Under the pieces are notes generated by a model that made no database searches, was not told the DNA's origin, and saw nothing but the letters and a program-made list of their open reading frames with translations. Positions 1-5,078 of a DNA stretch of 6,205 nt are shown here, piece after piece (the first letter of the stretch is position 1; each line of letters starts with the position of its first letter). The position numbers were made by a program, and so were the translations under genes. The stretch is from Eubacteriales bacterium (GTDB taxonomy: Bacteria; Bacillota; Clostridia; Oscillospirales; Oscillospiraceae), in contig JAUMXS010000074.1 in assembly GCA_030528965.1 (NCBI GenBank), positions 1 to 6,205 on the forward strand, written 5' to 3'.

Positions 1-276
1 GATGCAGTATGTTTCACACACGGAATGTTCGCAGCGGCAGCCTTCGTAGTGTTCCCAGCCGGGAGCGAAGATGGCAACGTCCGCCTTGCCGAGGTCTCTG
101 ATGCTAAGTCCCAGGAACTCCACACGGCTGCCTTTAAAGTCCTTATGATAGGTGTCCATCGCTTCAAAATCATCCGATATTACGTTTCCGGCATAGTCGA
201 TCATGCGTTCACGCTCTGCGGTGATTTCTTCCGGGGTTTTGCCTCTCATAGGCTGAGAGATAAACAGTTTCAGCAT
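1..276 (-). CDS. DUF4406 family protein (nucleoside 2-deoxyribosyltransferase-like fold), C-terminus cut by window edge
   Basis: The first 92 codons are present and the 3' end lies outside the window. The N-terminus MLKLFISQPMRGKT is the hallmark opening of DUF4406 proteins, small phage-associated proteins related to the nucleoside 2-deoxyribosyltransferase/TIR-like Rossmann fold. Further family marks are an acidic helix (residues 15-27), the strand ADVAIFAPGWEHYEGC (65-80) and the following CEH, where the Glu sits in the place of the active-site Glu in deoxyribosyltransferases. The usual ending has an Ala-Tyr-Gly-Ile type motif; here ETYCI is seen just before the cut. The ATG at 276 has a GGAGGAAAG ribosome binding site. 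It is the last gene seen in the leftward array, 65 nt after the XRE gene. Its substrate is unknown: nucleotide or nucleoside processing is a family-level guess. Confidence 0.8.
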   Translation of the reverse strand, partial: MLKLFISQPMRGKTPEEITAERERMIDYAGNVISDDFEAMDTYHKDFKGSRVEFLGLSIRDLGKADVAIFAPGWEHYEGCRCEHSVCETYCI

Positions 277-341
277 TTAACTTTCCTCCATTGTTATATT
301 TGTTTGGTCTTTTACGGGAATTGTCTAAGCGGGATCGTGTC

Positions 342-890
342 TTACACTCTGCGGCCCGCCTGCCGCAGCAGCGTCCTCATGGAATTGCATCTTTTTATGA
401 TTGCAGAAGCGCGTTTGGTATCCCGGATATACTGGCTGTAGATCTCGTCGAGGTCATTGCTCTGGTAGTAGCCGCGGCCGTTGCACTCGCAGAGAATGAT
501 AAGGCCGTCATTGCGTGCATCCTCCACAACTTGCCTCATGTGTCTATCCTTAAGTCCCAGCTCCTCCGCCAGATCCTTACGGGAGATCGCGTTGCGTCGG
601 CCGTGCGGAATGACGCTTGCCAGCTTTGAAGTCATAGGGGACGCGGAAACGCCGCCTGCGGCTTCGCTTCCGGGGATAGCGCCCAGCTCGTCCTCGCCGA
701 GCAGCTCCGTCCTGGAGGCTTGCAAGATGGCTTCCAGGCCCTCCAGCACCGGCAGCGTCGGCAAACACGCGCCGCGCTCAAATCGTGATACCATTCCCAC
801 ATCCATACGCGGGTCGATCTCTTTCAGTCTTGCGCTCACGTCCGGCTGGGATAGGCCCAGGGATAAGCGCCTTTCCTGCAATCTGTTCAT
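342..890 (-). CDS. XRE-family transcriptional regulator with C-terminal winged-helix-like domain
   Basis: A 182-aa, probably cytoplasmic DNA-binding protein. Residues 1-61 form a Cro/C1-type HTH (RLSLGLSQPDVSARL, then VSRFERGACLPTLPVLEGLEAIL, the recognition helix and conserved closing helix). Residues 62-90 are a Gly/Ala/Ser-rich linker. Residues about 93-145 look like a winged helix (AISRKDLAEELGLKDRHMRQVVEDAR, then a GLIILCE strand and a GRGYY wing), followed by a basic helix to residue 179. This layout occurs in Clostridia prophage proteins near replication genes, so it may be a regulator or a replication-module protein rather than the main phage repressor. The ATG at 890 is chosen because it has GGGAGGAG upstream and forms an ATGA overlap with the preceding gene; the reading frame stays open upstream, but that stretch overlaps another gene. 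Confidence 0.85.
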   Translation of the reverse strand: MNRLQERRLSLGLSQPDVSARLKEIDPRMDVGMVSRFERGACLPTLPVLEGLEAILQASRTELLGEDELGAIPGSEAAGGVSASPMTSKLASVIPHGRRNAISRKDLAEELGLKDRHMRQVVEDARNDGLIILCECNGRGYYQSNDLDEIYSQYIRDTKRASAIIKRCNSMRTLLRQAGRRV

Positions 891-1090
891 ACGCTCCTCC
901 CTTTCTTGAAGCCCTTGCATACGCCGCCGTCCGGCAGGTACACAGGGTAGAAAACAAACCTGCTCTTCGCGTCTTTGGCGCAAAAGCCGTAAACCGTTAC
1001 GCCGACGGGATAGCCGTCCTTTGCGTAGTGAAACGGCGCTGCCAGGGCAGCGTAGTGCTTGCACTTCTCACAGCGGGTTTCTGTATTCAT
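887..1090 (-). CDS. Four-cysteine small protein, possible zinc-binding protein
   Basis: A 67-aa protein of unknown function. It begins MNTETRCEKCKHY, with a CxxC at residues 7-10 and single cysteines at 37 (GFCAKD) and 58 (GGVCKG), which could make a split zinc site. The middle is aromatic and beta-like (VTVYGFC, RFVFYPVYL) and the tail is basic (KGFKKGRSV). It has no signal peptide or membrane segment. The start at 1090 has only a weak Shine-Dalgarno but forms an ATGA overlap with the upstream gene, and its own TGA overlaps the next ATG in the same way, so it is probably translated by coupling. A longer in-frame start at 1183 would read 93 nt into the preceding gene and is disfavoured. Its role in the element is not known. 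Confidence 0.7.
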   Translation of the reverse strand: MNTETRCEKCKHYAALAAPFHYAKDGYPVGVTVYGFCAKDAKSRFVFYPVYLPDGGVCKGFKKGRSV

Positions 1091-1293
1091 AAGCCTAAAT
1101 TCAGCAGGTGGATCAGAGCGCAGCTGTCGCAATGCTTCTCCTGCAGCTCGTCCTCGTCCTTGGCCTCTCTGGGCCAGCGGCAATACTCGTCGCAGAATAC
1201 ACCGGCAACCTTACTTGCCTCGCTCTCCCAGCAGGCCGCATGATGAACGCTTGCACACTGTACAGGCTTTCCGCAAATCTTACAGTTTTCCAC
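1087..1293 (-). CDS. Eight-cysteine small protein, probable zinc-binding phage protein
   Basis: A 68-aa protein with eight cysteines (residues 4, 7, 13, 21, 34, 38, 55, 58) and two His (17, 18). Two CxxC pairs near the ends (CKIC, CDSC) and C/H residues between them suggest two zinc sites. Short proteins of this CxxCGKPV...CWE...CDEYCR...CDxCAL type are found in Clostridia prophages and, as far as I know, are uncharacterised. It begins with GTG at 1293; the choice is supported by GGGAGG eight bases upstream and by the preceding gene ending three bases before it. It ends in an ATGA overlap with the next miniprotein. The function is unknown; nucleic-acid or protein binding is only a guess from the zinc-like pattern. 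Confidence 0.75.
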   Translation of the reverse strand: MENCKICGKPVQCASVHHAACWESEASKVAGVFCDEYCRWPREAKDEDELQEKHCDSCALIHLLNLGL

Positions 1294-1296
1294 GTT

Positions 1297-1602
1297 TTAT
1301 GCCTCCCACAAAGAGCTGAACAGTGTTTTCCAGCCCTTGAAGTCGCCGGGCAGATCCGCGAACTCCTCGCCGGCAACGCCGGCGATCACCACGGTGCCGA
1401 CAAAATCAACACCGCAGATCGTGCAGCAGTAGGGAAGCCCCTGCAGACGCCCCTCCTCGTTGCAGATAATCACCGCGTCCTCGGATATGGTGACGGTTTC
1501 GATATAGCCGCCGACGGTGGATTGCAGGTTCTTCAGGGAATTCTCAATATTCACATGACGCGGCTTCTTCCCGGGGTCTTTAATTAGCACGCTAATCTTC
1601 AT
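1297..1602 (-). CDS. DUF3846 domain-containing protein
   Basis: A 101-aa protein that fits DUF3846, a small family of unknown function common in phages and conjugative elements. Visible family features are the start MKISVLIKDPGKKP, a strand/helix stretch reading LKNLQSTVGGYIETVTI (residues 23-39), the segment AVIICNEEGRLQGLP (44-58), and a C-terminal GTVVIAGV (69-76) leading to an acidic stretch. It has a CCTIC segment (59-63) but no clear metal site. The ATG at 1602 has GGAGGA eight bases upstream and its first 11 bases overlap the end of the DUF6011-like gene. A longer in-frame start at 1662 lies well inside that gene and lacks a better ribosome binding site. No biochemical role is known for the family. 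Confidence 0.85.
   Translation of the reverse strand: MKISVLIKDPGKKPRHVNIENSLKNLQSTVGGYIETVTISEDAVIICNEEGRLQGLPYCCTICGVDFVGTVVIAGVAGEEFADLPGDFKGWKTLFSSLWEA
1302..1307 (-). promoter_or_regulatory. Shine-Dalgarno that fixes a GTG start
   Basis: On the minus strand GGGAGG lies exactly eight bases before the GTG at 1293. There is no ATG in a better place for the eight-cysteine miniprotein, so this site decides its start. It lies within the last codons of the DUF3846 gene. Confidence 0.7.
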
Positions 1603-1786
1603 AGCTGTCCTCCTCAAACAGTCGGCACTGGTCTTTCGCGGCCTCGCGCTCCAGTTCCTCACGTCGATTTTTCATTTTGCAGGTGTGGCCGTAGCCATCC
1701 TTTATGGCCTGCTCGCTGGTGAGCAGGCCGCCGCAGCGCTTGCAACGTCGCGCCGGGATATGGAACACTTCGCTGATCTCGTTCAT
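1592..1786 (-). CDS. DUF6011-like zinc-knuckle small protein
   Basis: A 64-aa protein. Residues 11-37 hold RRCKRCGGLLTSEQAIKDG followed by GYGHTCK, the CxxCG(x)nGxGxxC pattern of DUF6011-type proteins, small zinc-knuckle-like domains common in phages and plasmids. Cysteines 15, 18 and 36 and His 35 could be metal ligands. The C-terminal half is a charged helix (NRREELEREAAKDQ) with an acidic end. The start at 1786 has GGAGG about nine bases upstream, inside the end of the double-SANT gene, whose stop is only two bases from this ATG. Its last 11 bases overlap the DUF3846 gene, so the genes are probably on one message. The molecular function is unknown. Confidence 0.8.
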   Translation of the reverse strand: MNEISEVFHIPARRCKRCGGLLTSEQAIKDGYGHTCKMKNRREELEREAAKDQCRLFEEDSYED

Positions 1787-1788
1787 GG

Positions 1789-2733
1789 CTAGATCCTCCT
1801 CGCATTAAGTCGACACCATTTCCTCTGGGCCGCCTTCTTCCGGGCAACGCGACAGCTCTGGCAAAAGCGGTTCTCGTGGCGCTCGTAGAAAGTGCCGCCG
1901 CAGCGGGCACAGTATTGAGGCTTGATGCGGACGAACTCTGTGCAGGAATCGCAATCGGTGCATCCGGCCTTGCACCCAGCGATGTCGTCCCACAGCTGGC
2001 AGAGGTCTTTCTGCCAGTATTCACCGAGCTCCATAGAGTTCCGATGCACCAACAGGGCGTTGCGGAGGCGAACAATAAAAGCGAGTTTTTCAAACGCCTC
2101 ACCCTTCGCTTTCCGTTCCTCGCGTAGAGTATCTCCAACATATTTTCCTGTGCCCCACACATCGAGCCGGTGTATGCGGTGCTCGACGCCGTTGGCCGGC
2201 CGCCCAAGCTCTGCCGCCATTTCTGCATAGGTCATATCCCCACGTTTGAACATGGCGAGGAGCCTGGCATCTTCCGCTGGCGTCCATTTTTGTGCCTTGC
2301 GTATCGGAAGAAGCGCGTCGGCTTTGCGCTTTTTCATGAGCCAGTCGTACTCCATGCCGAGGGCATAGAGTTCCAGTCTGCGGCTATCCCACAGGTCTTG
2401 GTGTTCCTCAAGCCAGAGCAGGAGATCATCAAACATGATGATTGTGGTGGTTTTCTTGGATGTACCCAGACGCTTTGCCTTTCCCTTTAGGCCGCATTTT
2501 GGTATCCAGTAATCACACACAGTATGGACATCGACGCCGAGCAGTTCCGACACTTTCCTAGCTGACATCATATTTCCGTACCACTTCTGTCCGGTGTATC
2601 CGAGCCGTGATGTTTTCACCTTGACTGCATCAATGCTCCGCCCCAGACGCTTTGCGATTTGCGGAATGGTCTTTTCTCCCCAAACCTCGTGTATGTAGTC
2701 GAGTTCTTCCTGTGTCCAGTAATTCCTGCTCAT
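1789..2733 (-). CDS. Double SANT/Myb-like DNA-binding protein with two C-terminal cysteine clusters
   Basis: A 314-aa probable DNA-binding protein. Residues 4-46 (YWTQEELDYIHEVWG, then IPQIAKRLGRSIDAVKVKTSRLG) form a SANT/Myb-like three-helix unit. Residues about 56-82 look like an HTH (SARKVSELLGVDVHTVCDYW). Residues 149-192 are a second SANT-like unit (KWTPAEDARLLAMFKRG, then YAEMAAELGRPANGVEHRIHRL). The C-terminus has Cys 254, 258, 261, 264 (CKAGCTDCDSC) and then a ribbon with CARC (275-278) and CQSC (291-294), followed by a basic tail. Proteins of this type in phages and integrative elements are thought to be regulators; I know of no defined target. The start at 2733 lacks a good Shine-Dalgarno but overlaps the hydrolase stop as ATGA, so coupled translation is likely. 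It could also be a replication or packaging accessory protein. Confidence 0.8.
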   Translation of the reverse strand: MSRNYWTQEELDYIHEVWGEKTIPQIAKRLGRSIDAVKVKTSRLGYTGQKWYGNMMSARKVSELLGVDVHTVCDYWIPKCGLKGKAKRLGTSKKTTTIIMFDDLLLWLEEHQDLWDSRRLELYALGMEYDWLMKKRKADALLPIRKAQKWTPAEDARLLAMFKRGDMTYAEMAAELGRPANGVEHRIHRLDVWGTGKYVGDTLREERKAKGEAFEKLAFIVRLRNALLVHRNSMELGEYWQKDLCQLWDDIAGCKAGCTDCDSCTEFVRIKPQYCARCGGTFYERHENRFCQSCRVARKKAAQRKWCRLNARRI

Positions 2734-3470
2734 GTGACACCATAAGGGCTGTCCAGGCTCCAGTCCCAGGTATGTCCGCCGGCGTACTCGGTGCGGAAAT
2801 GGTTGTGTTCGCCATCGCCGTGGAAGTACAGGTATTCGGGGGGGAGTACCCTGCCCACGTCGACCTCGCCGTTCTTCTCCCGCTGCCAGCGGTCGATCAC
2901 GTCCAGAGCCAGCGCGTAGTGTTCCTGGGTGACGGGGTGGCCTGCATAGTAGCCGTGGAATTGTTCAGGCTGCGTAGCAACGCCGATAATGTCGTCGGGC
3001 CAGAAAGCGTACTCGTCGTCCACGCGGTTCAGCACACACCAGATAACGGCGGCCTGTTCCGTGGTGGAGCAGCCCCGTGCCTCTCCGTATACCGTCTTTG
3101 CCAGCACTTCCGCCTCCGCGCTCCAATCCTGGGCCGGGGTTTCCTCCGGCTCCGTTACTTGACTGGGTACCGGCGTATAGCTGGGTGCGGGCGGCGCAGC
3201 CTTTGGAATGCCTGGGTTTTCTAACTTGACTGTCATTTGCTGCGGGACGGCTGCCGGGATTGGTGCCTCTGGCTCCAGCGCGGCCTCCGTTCCCGTTGTC
3301 AGCGCCCTGGCTAATACAGTAGCTGCCAGGACAGCCAGCAGCAGGAGCAGGGTTATGCGCAGCAGCCGCCTCCGGGCCTGGGCCTTTCGTCTGGCTGCTT
3401 GTCGCTGCCTGCGGCGCTGCCTTGCCAGGTAGGCTTCGCGCTCATAGGCCAGCAATTCCTCGTCCCTCAT
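2730..3470 (-). CDS. Membrane-anchored SleB-like cell wall hydrolase
   Basis: A 246-aa protein. Residues 1-35 are highly basic (many Arg/Gln) and cytoplasmic. Residues about 36-57 (LLRITLLLLLAVLAATVLARAL) are one membrane segment, so the protein is probably type II with its catalytic part outside. Residues 60-117 are a Pro/Ala/Glu-rich linker. Residues about 119-232 match the hydrolase_2/SleB catalytic domain: LAKTVYGEARG, with Glu130 in the place of the essential Glu, then AAVIWCVLNRV, a QPEQF motif and a late EYLYFHGDGEHNHF segment. SleB-family enzymes are lytic transglycosylases on peptidoglycan, best known from spore cortex lysis. No peptidoglycan-binding domain is present, unlike Bacillus SleB. 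The ATG at 3470 has GGAGGGCAGCAAC before it and overlaps the upstream stop (ATGA); a start nine codons earlier is less likely. Its placement among DNA-binding genes suggests an element function (lysis, entry or conjugation) rather than germination. Confidence 0.88.
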   Translation of the reverse strand: MRDEELLAYEREAYLARQRRRQRQAARRKAQARRRLLRITLLLLLAVLAATVLARALTTGTEAALEPEAPIPAAVPQQMTVKLENPGIPKAAPPAPSYTPVPSQVTEPEETPAQDWSAEAEVLAKTVYGEARGCSTTEQAAVIWCVLNRVDDEYAFWPDDIIGVATQPEQFHGYYAGHPVTQEHYALALDVIDRWQREKNGEVDVGRVLPPEYLYFHGDGEHNHFRTEYAGGHTWDWSLDSPYGVT

Positions 3471-3709
3471 GTTGCTGCCCTCCGGCGGCGGCCACATCTA
3501 TGTACGTTGGCCTGTACCGTGCGCTGGGCCAGATCGGGGTCGTATGCCTGGCGGTGGTTCTTGTCCAGCTTGCCGGTGTTGCCGCGCTTCAACTCGTCGT
3601 AGATGGTCTGGGGGTGGCAGCCCAGTTTGTTGGCGATCTCCAGCACGCTCTTTTCCTCGGCATACATCTTTGCCAGCGTGCGGCGGTCGCTCATGGTCAA
3701 TCTCGCCAT
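3467..3709 (-). CDS. Small IS30-type helix-turn-helix protein
   Basis: An 80-aa putative DNA-binding protein. Residues 4-45 (LTMSDRRTLAKMYAEEKSVLEIANKLGCHPQTIYDELKRG, shown here as an outline) match the N-terminal HTH_38 unit of IS30-family transposases, and the following Lys/Arg-rich stretch with YDPDLAQRTVQAN resembles the region just after that HTH. There is no DDE catalytic domain, and the gene ends in an Arg-rich tail, so it is a stand-alone regulator-like protein, not an insertion sequence. The ATG at 3709 is chosen for GGAGG about eight to ten bases upstream; the frame is open further upstream to 3817, but no ribosome binding site supports it. It is the first gene of the leftward array and overlaps the hydrolase start as ATGA, which suggests coupled expression. 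Confidence 0.75.
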   Translation of the reverse strand: MARLTMSDRRTLAKMYAEEKSVLEIANKLGCHPQTIYDELKRGNTGKLDKNHRQAYDPDLAQRTVQANVHRCGRRRRAAT

Positions 3710-3807
3710 TCGGTATGTCCTCCTCTCTCTATGGTGAGCGGGGCGGCGGCTGTACCCACCTTTCGGAGGGATCTGTAATTTGCCGTCCCGCAGACCTGTT
3801 TCTGGGT

Positions 3808-3846
3808 AAAAAAACACCCGAAGATGCCTCTCGACATTCTTCGGGT
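3808..3846 (-). terminator. Hairpin with U7 tract on the leftward strand
   Basis: ACCCGAAGA (3816-3824) pairs with TCTTCGGGT (3838-3846), extended by TG/CA with one bulged base and an 8-nt loop. On the minus strand it is followed at once by G and then seven T (3814-3808), a good intrinsic terminator. On the plus strand it is followed only by TTTAATTATT, a weaker one. No leftward gene lies directly to its right in the window, so it may insulate the element-like array, act as a leader terminator for a promoter upstream of it, or be a leftover of a gene displaced by insertion. Confidence 0.7.
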
Positions 3847-3860
3847 TTAATTATTGCATT

Positions 3861-3904
3861 TACAAAGTTTTTGTATCCGGTGAAAAAACCTGTGCAATTA
3901 CAGG
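3861..3904. repeat. Two short dyads upstream of the exonuclease promoter
   Basis: TACAAA(gtt)TTTGTA at 3861-3875 is a perfect 6-bp dyad, and CCTGT(gcaatt)ACAGG at 3889-3904 is a 5-bp dyad that lies where the -35 region of the exonuclease promoter would be. Either could be a regulator-binding site, but both are short and could occur by chance in AT-rich DNA. Confidence 0.3.
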
Positions 3905-3910
3905 AGACTG

Positions 3911-3919
3911 TGTTATAAT
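3911..3919 (+). promoter_or_regulatory. Extended -10 promoter for the exonuclease gene
   Basis: TGTTATAAT is a perfect TGnTATAAT extended -10 element. The -35 region at 17-bp spacing (TGTGCA, 3891-3896) matches TTGACA poorly, as is usual for extended -10 promoters. Transcription would begin near 3926, giving a leader of about 30 nt. Confidence 0.65.
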
Positions 3920-3932
3920 GGCGATGGCTCAC

Positions 3933-3938
3933 AGGAGG
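3933..3938 (+). promoter_or_regulatory. Shine-Dalgarno with unusually long spacing
   Basis: AGGAGG is a strong ribosome binding site but stands 18 nt before the ATG at 3957, against the usual 5 to 10. The frame is closed just upstream by a TAG directly before the ATG, and the DLEW active-site motif begins at residue 7, so neither a much earlier nor a much later start is possible. Confidence 0.55.
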
Positions 3939-3956
3939 AAAGGTTGGTACTGATAG

Positions 3957-4946
3957 ATGTCTTATATAGTTCTGGATCTGGAATGGAACCAGGCCATGAG
4001 TTCCAAAGCTACCGTTTTTAATAAATTGCCCATTCATCTCGGTGGAGAGATCATTCAGATCGGTGCGGTCAAACTCGATGAAAACCGGCGGCCGGCGGAG
4101 GAATATCAGGCGGACATAAAACCGGTTTATTTTCGCCGGATGCACTATAAAGTAAAGAAACTCACGGGCTTTGACAAGGAACGTCTGAGCCACGGCAGAC
4201 CGTTCCCGGAAGTCTTTGAGGAATTCCGTGAATGGTGCGGCGAAGAACCGGTGTTTTTGACCTGGGGTTATGATGACCAGCGCATCATGGAACAGAATAT
4301 TATCATCCATGATCTGGATTGGGACTGGATCGGCCGTTGGATCAATCTCCAGCTTATCTACAATCTGCAGACGGATGGGGATAAGAATCAGAAATCTCTG
4401 GCTTCGGCCATGGAGCATTTTTCCATTGAGCAGACACGCACGGCGCATGATGCGCTGGGTGATGCGTACAATACCGGATTGGTCTGTTCCTGCCTTGATC
4501 TTGATCTTGGGCTCGCACAGTACGATGAGGCGACCCGGCTCCTGTCCGGACGGCATTCTCTGGAAAAACATGATAACGATGCGTCCGACAATGCGCTGGA
4601 ACACCGTGTGTTCACAGGATATATCCAGCGTACGGATGCTTTCCTGGATACGGAACTGGTCCAGTTCGCGTGTCCGGATTGCGGAGAACCGATGCAGCCC
4701 AATCGCTGGGTCAATCAGGGAGACAGACGCTATATGGCGATGTATTCCTGCGCTGAACATGGGAAATATCTGGTGCGGGTCAAATTCCGGCATGCAGAGG
4801 ACAATACCTGGAGCGTGAATCGGATCGTCTACAAAGCAGATGCGAAGATGGACGCTTTTTACCGTGAAAAGGCCAGCAAAAGCCGCCGCCGCAGCCGCAG
4901 CCGTCGGCGCAGAGATGCCAAGACGGGCGCGTCCGAGTTGGAATAA
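3957..4946 (+). CDS. DEDDh-family 3'-5' exonuclease with zinc-ribbon-like part and basic tail
   Basis: A 329-aa probable cytoplasmic nuclease that removes nucleotides from 3' ends of RNA or DNA with two metal ions. Residues 1-185 are the RNase T/DnaQ-like exonuclease fold: motif I has Asp7 and Glu9 (IVLDLEWNQ), motif II has Asp106 (LTWGYDDQRI), and motif III has His164 and Asp169 (TAHDALGDAYNT), so all five DEDDh positions look filled. The start and spacing resemble the KapD/ERI-1 branch. Beyond the domain, residues about 239-268 hold CPDC and later C265 and H268, a possible zinc ribbon, and residues 309-319 are an Arg/Ser-rich basic tail likely to contact nucleic acid. It is a single-gene unit with its own promoter and terminator. 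Whether the substrate is RNA or DNA is not shown; a KapD-like role in sporulation control is only a family association. Confidence 0.87.
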   Translation: MSYIVLDLEWNQAMSSKATVFNKLPIHLGGEIIQIGAVKLDENRRPAEEYQADIKPVYFRRMHYKVKKLTGFDKERLSHGRPFPEVFEEFREWCGEEPVFLTWGYDDQRIMEQNIIIHDLDWDWIGRWINLQLIYNLQTDGDKNQKSLASAMEHFSIEQTRTAHDALGDAYNTGLVCSCLDLDLGLAQYDEATRLLSGRHSLEKHDNDASDNALEHRVFTGYIQRTDAFLDTELVQFACPDCGEPMQPNRWVNQGDRRYMAMYSCAEHGKYLVRVKFRHAEDNTWSVNRIVYKADAKMDAFYREKASKSRRRSRSRRRRDAKTGASELE

Positions 4947-4955
4947 GGAGAGAAT

Positions 4956-5002
4956 ACTTGTGGGGGATTGCGGTCTTGGCGATTCTCCACAAGTTTGTTT
5001 TT
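4956..5002 (+). terminator. Strong intrinsic terminator of the exonuclease gene
   Basis: ACTTGTGGGGGATTGC (4956-4971) and GCGATTCTCCACAAGT (4979-4994) form an unbroken 16-bp stem in the plus-strand RNA, counting three G-U pairs, with a 7-nt loop, followed by TTTGTTTTT. In the minus-strand RNA these three wobble positions become A-C mismatches, so the signal is directional. It starts nine bases after the exonuclease stop codon. Confidence 0.9.
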
Positions 5003-5023
5003 AGCTGTGCGGCAGCGGATAAT
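4995..5023 (+). promoter_or_regulatory. Candidate sigma-A promoter for trmO
   Basis: TTGTTT (4995-5000), 17 bp, then GATAAT (5018-5023). The -10 matches TATAAT at five of six positions and the -35 keeps TTG. It overlaps the T tract of the preceding terminator. The leader to the ATG would be about 50 nt. Confidence 0.5.
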
Positions 5024-5078
5024 GTCACAGAATGAGTTTGCCGCCGTATTGGAGCGTAAAAAAAGGGGAGAGAACAGA

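Larger units (their letters stand above)
1..3709 (-). mobile_element. Prophage-like or integrative-element early gene module (partial)
   Basis: Nine consecutive leftward genes with almost no intergenic space: IS30-type HTH, SleB-type hydrolase, double-SANT protein, DUF6011-like, DUF3846, two Cys-rich miniproteins, XRE regulator and DUF4406. These families are known mainly from prophages and conjugative elements of Clostridia. The module points away from the exonuclease-trmO-spoIIID block, which looks like ordinary chromosome. No integrase, excisionase, terminase, portal, relaxase or att repeat is in the window, so prophage and ICE cannot be told apart, and the right boundary is only bracketed between about 3710 and 3910. 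The left end continues beyond the window. That it is mobile is an inference from gene content and layout. Confidence 0.7.

Noticed and set aside
2652..3224. A 190-codon plus-strand open frame with hydrophobic stretches.
   Set aside because: It is antisense to the SleB-like hydrolase, whose catalytic motifs are clear; the apparent hydrophobicity is a mirror of Glu/Asp and Arg codons on the real strand.
3467..3709. An IS30-family insertion sequence.
   Set aside because: Only the N-terminal HTH is present; no DDE domain, no terminal inverted repeats and no target duplication are visible.
3710..3817. N-terminal extension of the HTH protein to an ATG at 3817.
   Set aside because: The extension overlaps the hairpin, has no ribosome binding site, and the ATG at 3709 has a strong GGAGG at proper distance.
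3918..3953. A tiny frame (MAMAHRRKGWY then stop) ending just before the exonuclease ATG, a possible leader peptide.
   Set aside because: Its first ATG overlaps the -10 element and the second would be at the expected transcription start, so the message would carry no ribosome binding site for it.
3729..4793. A 354-codon minus-strand open frame across the exonuclease gene.
   Set aside because: It lies antisense to a gene with a complete DEDDh motif set, has no recognisable domain and no good ribosome binding site; its openness follows from codon bias of the real gene.
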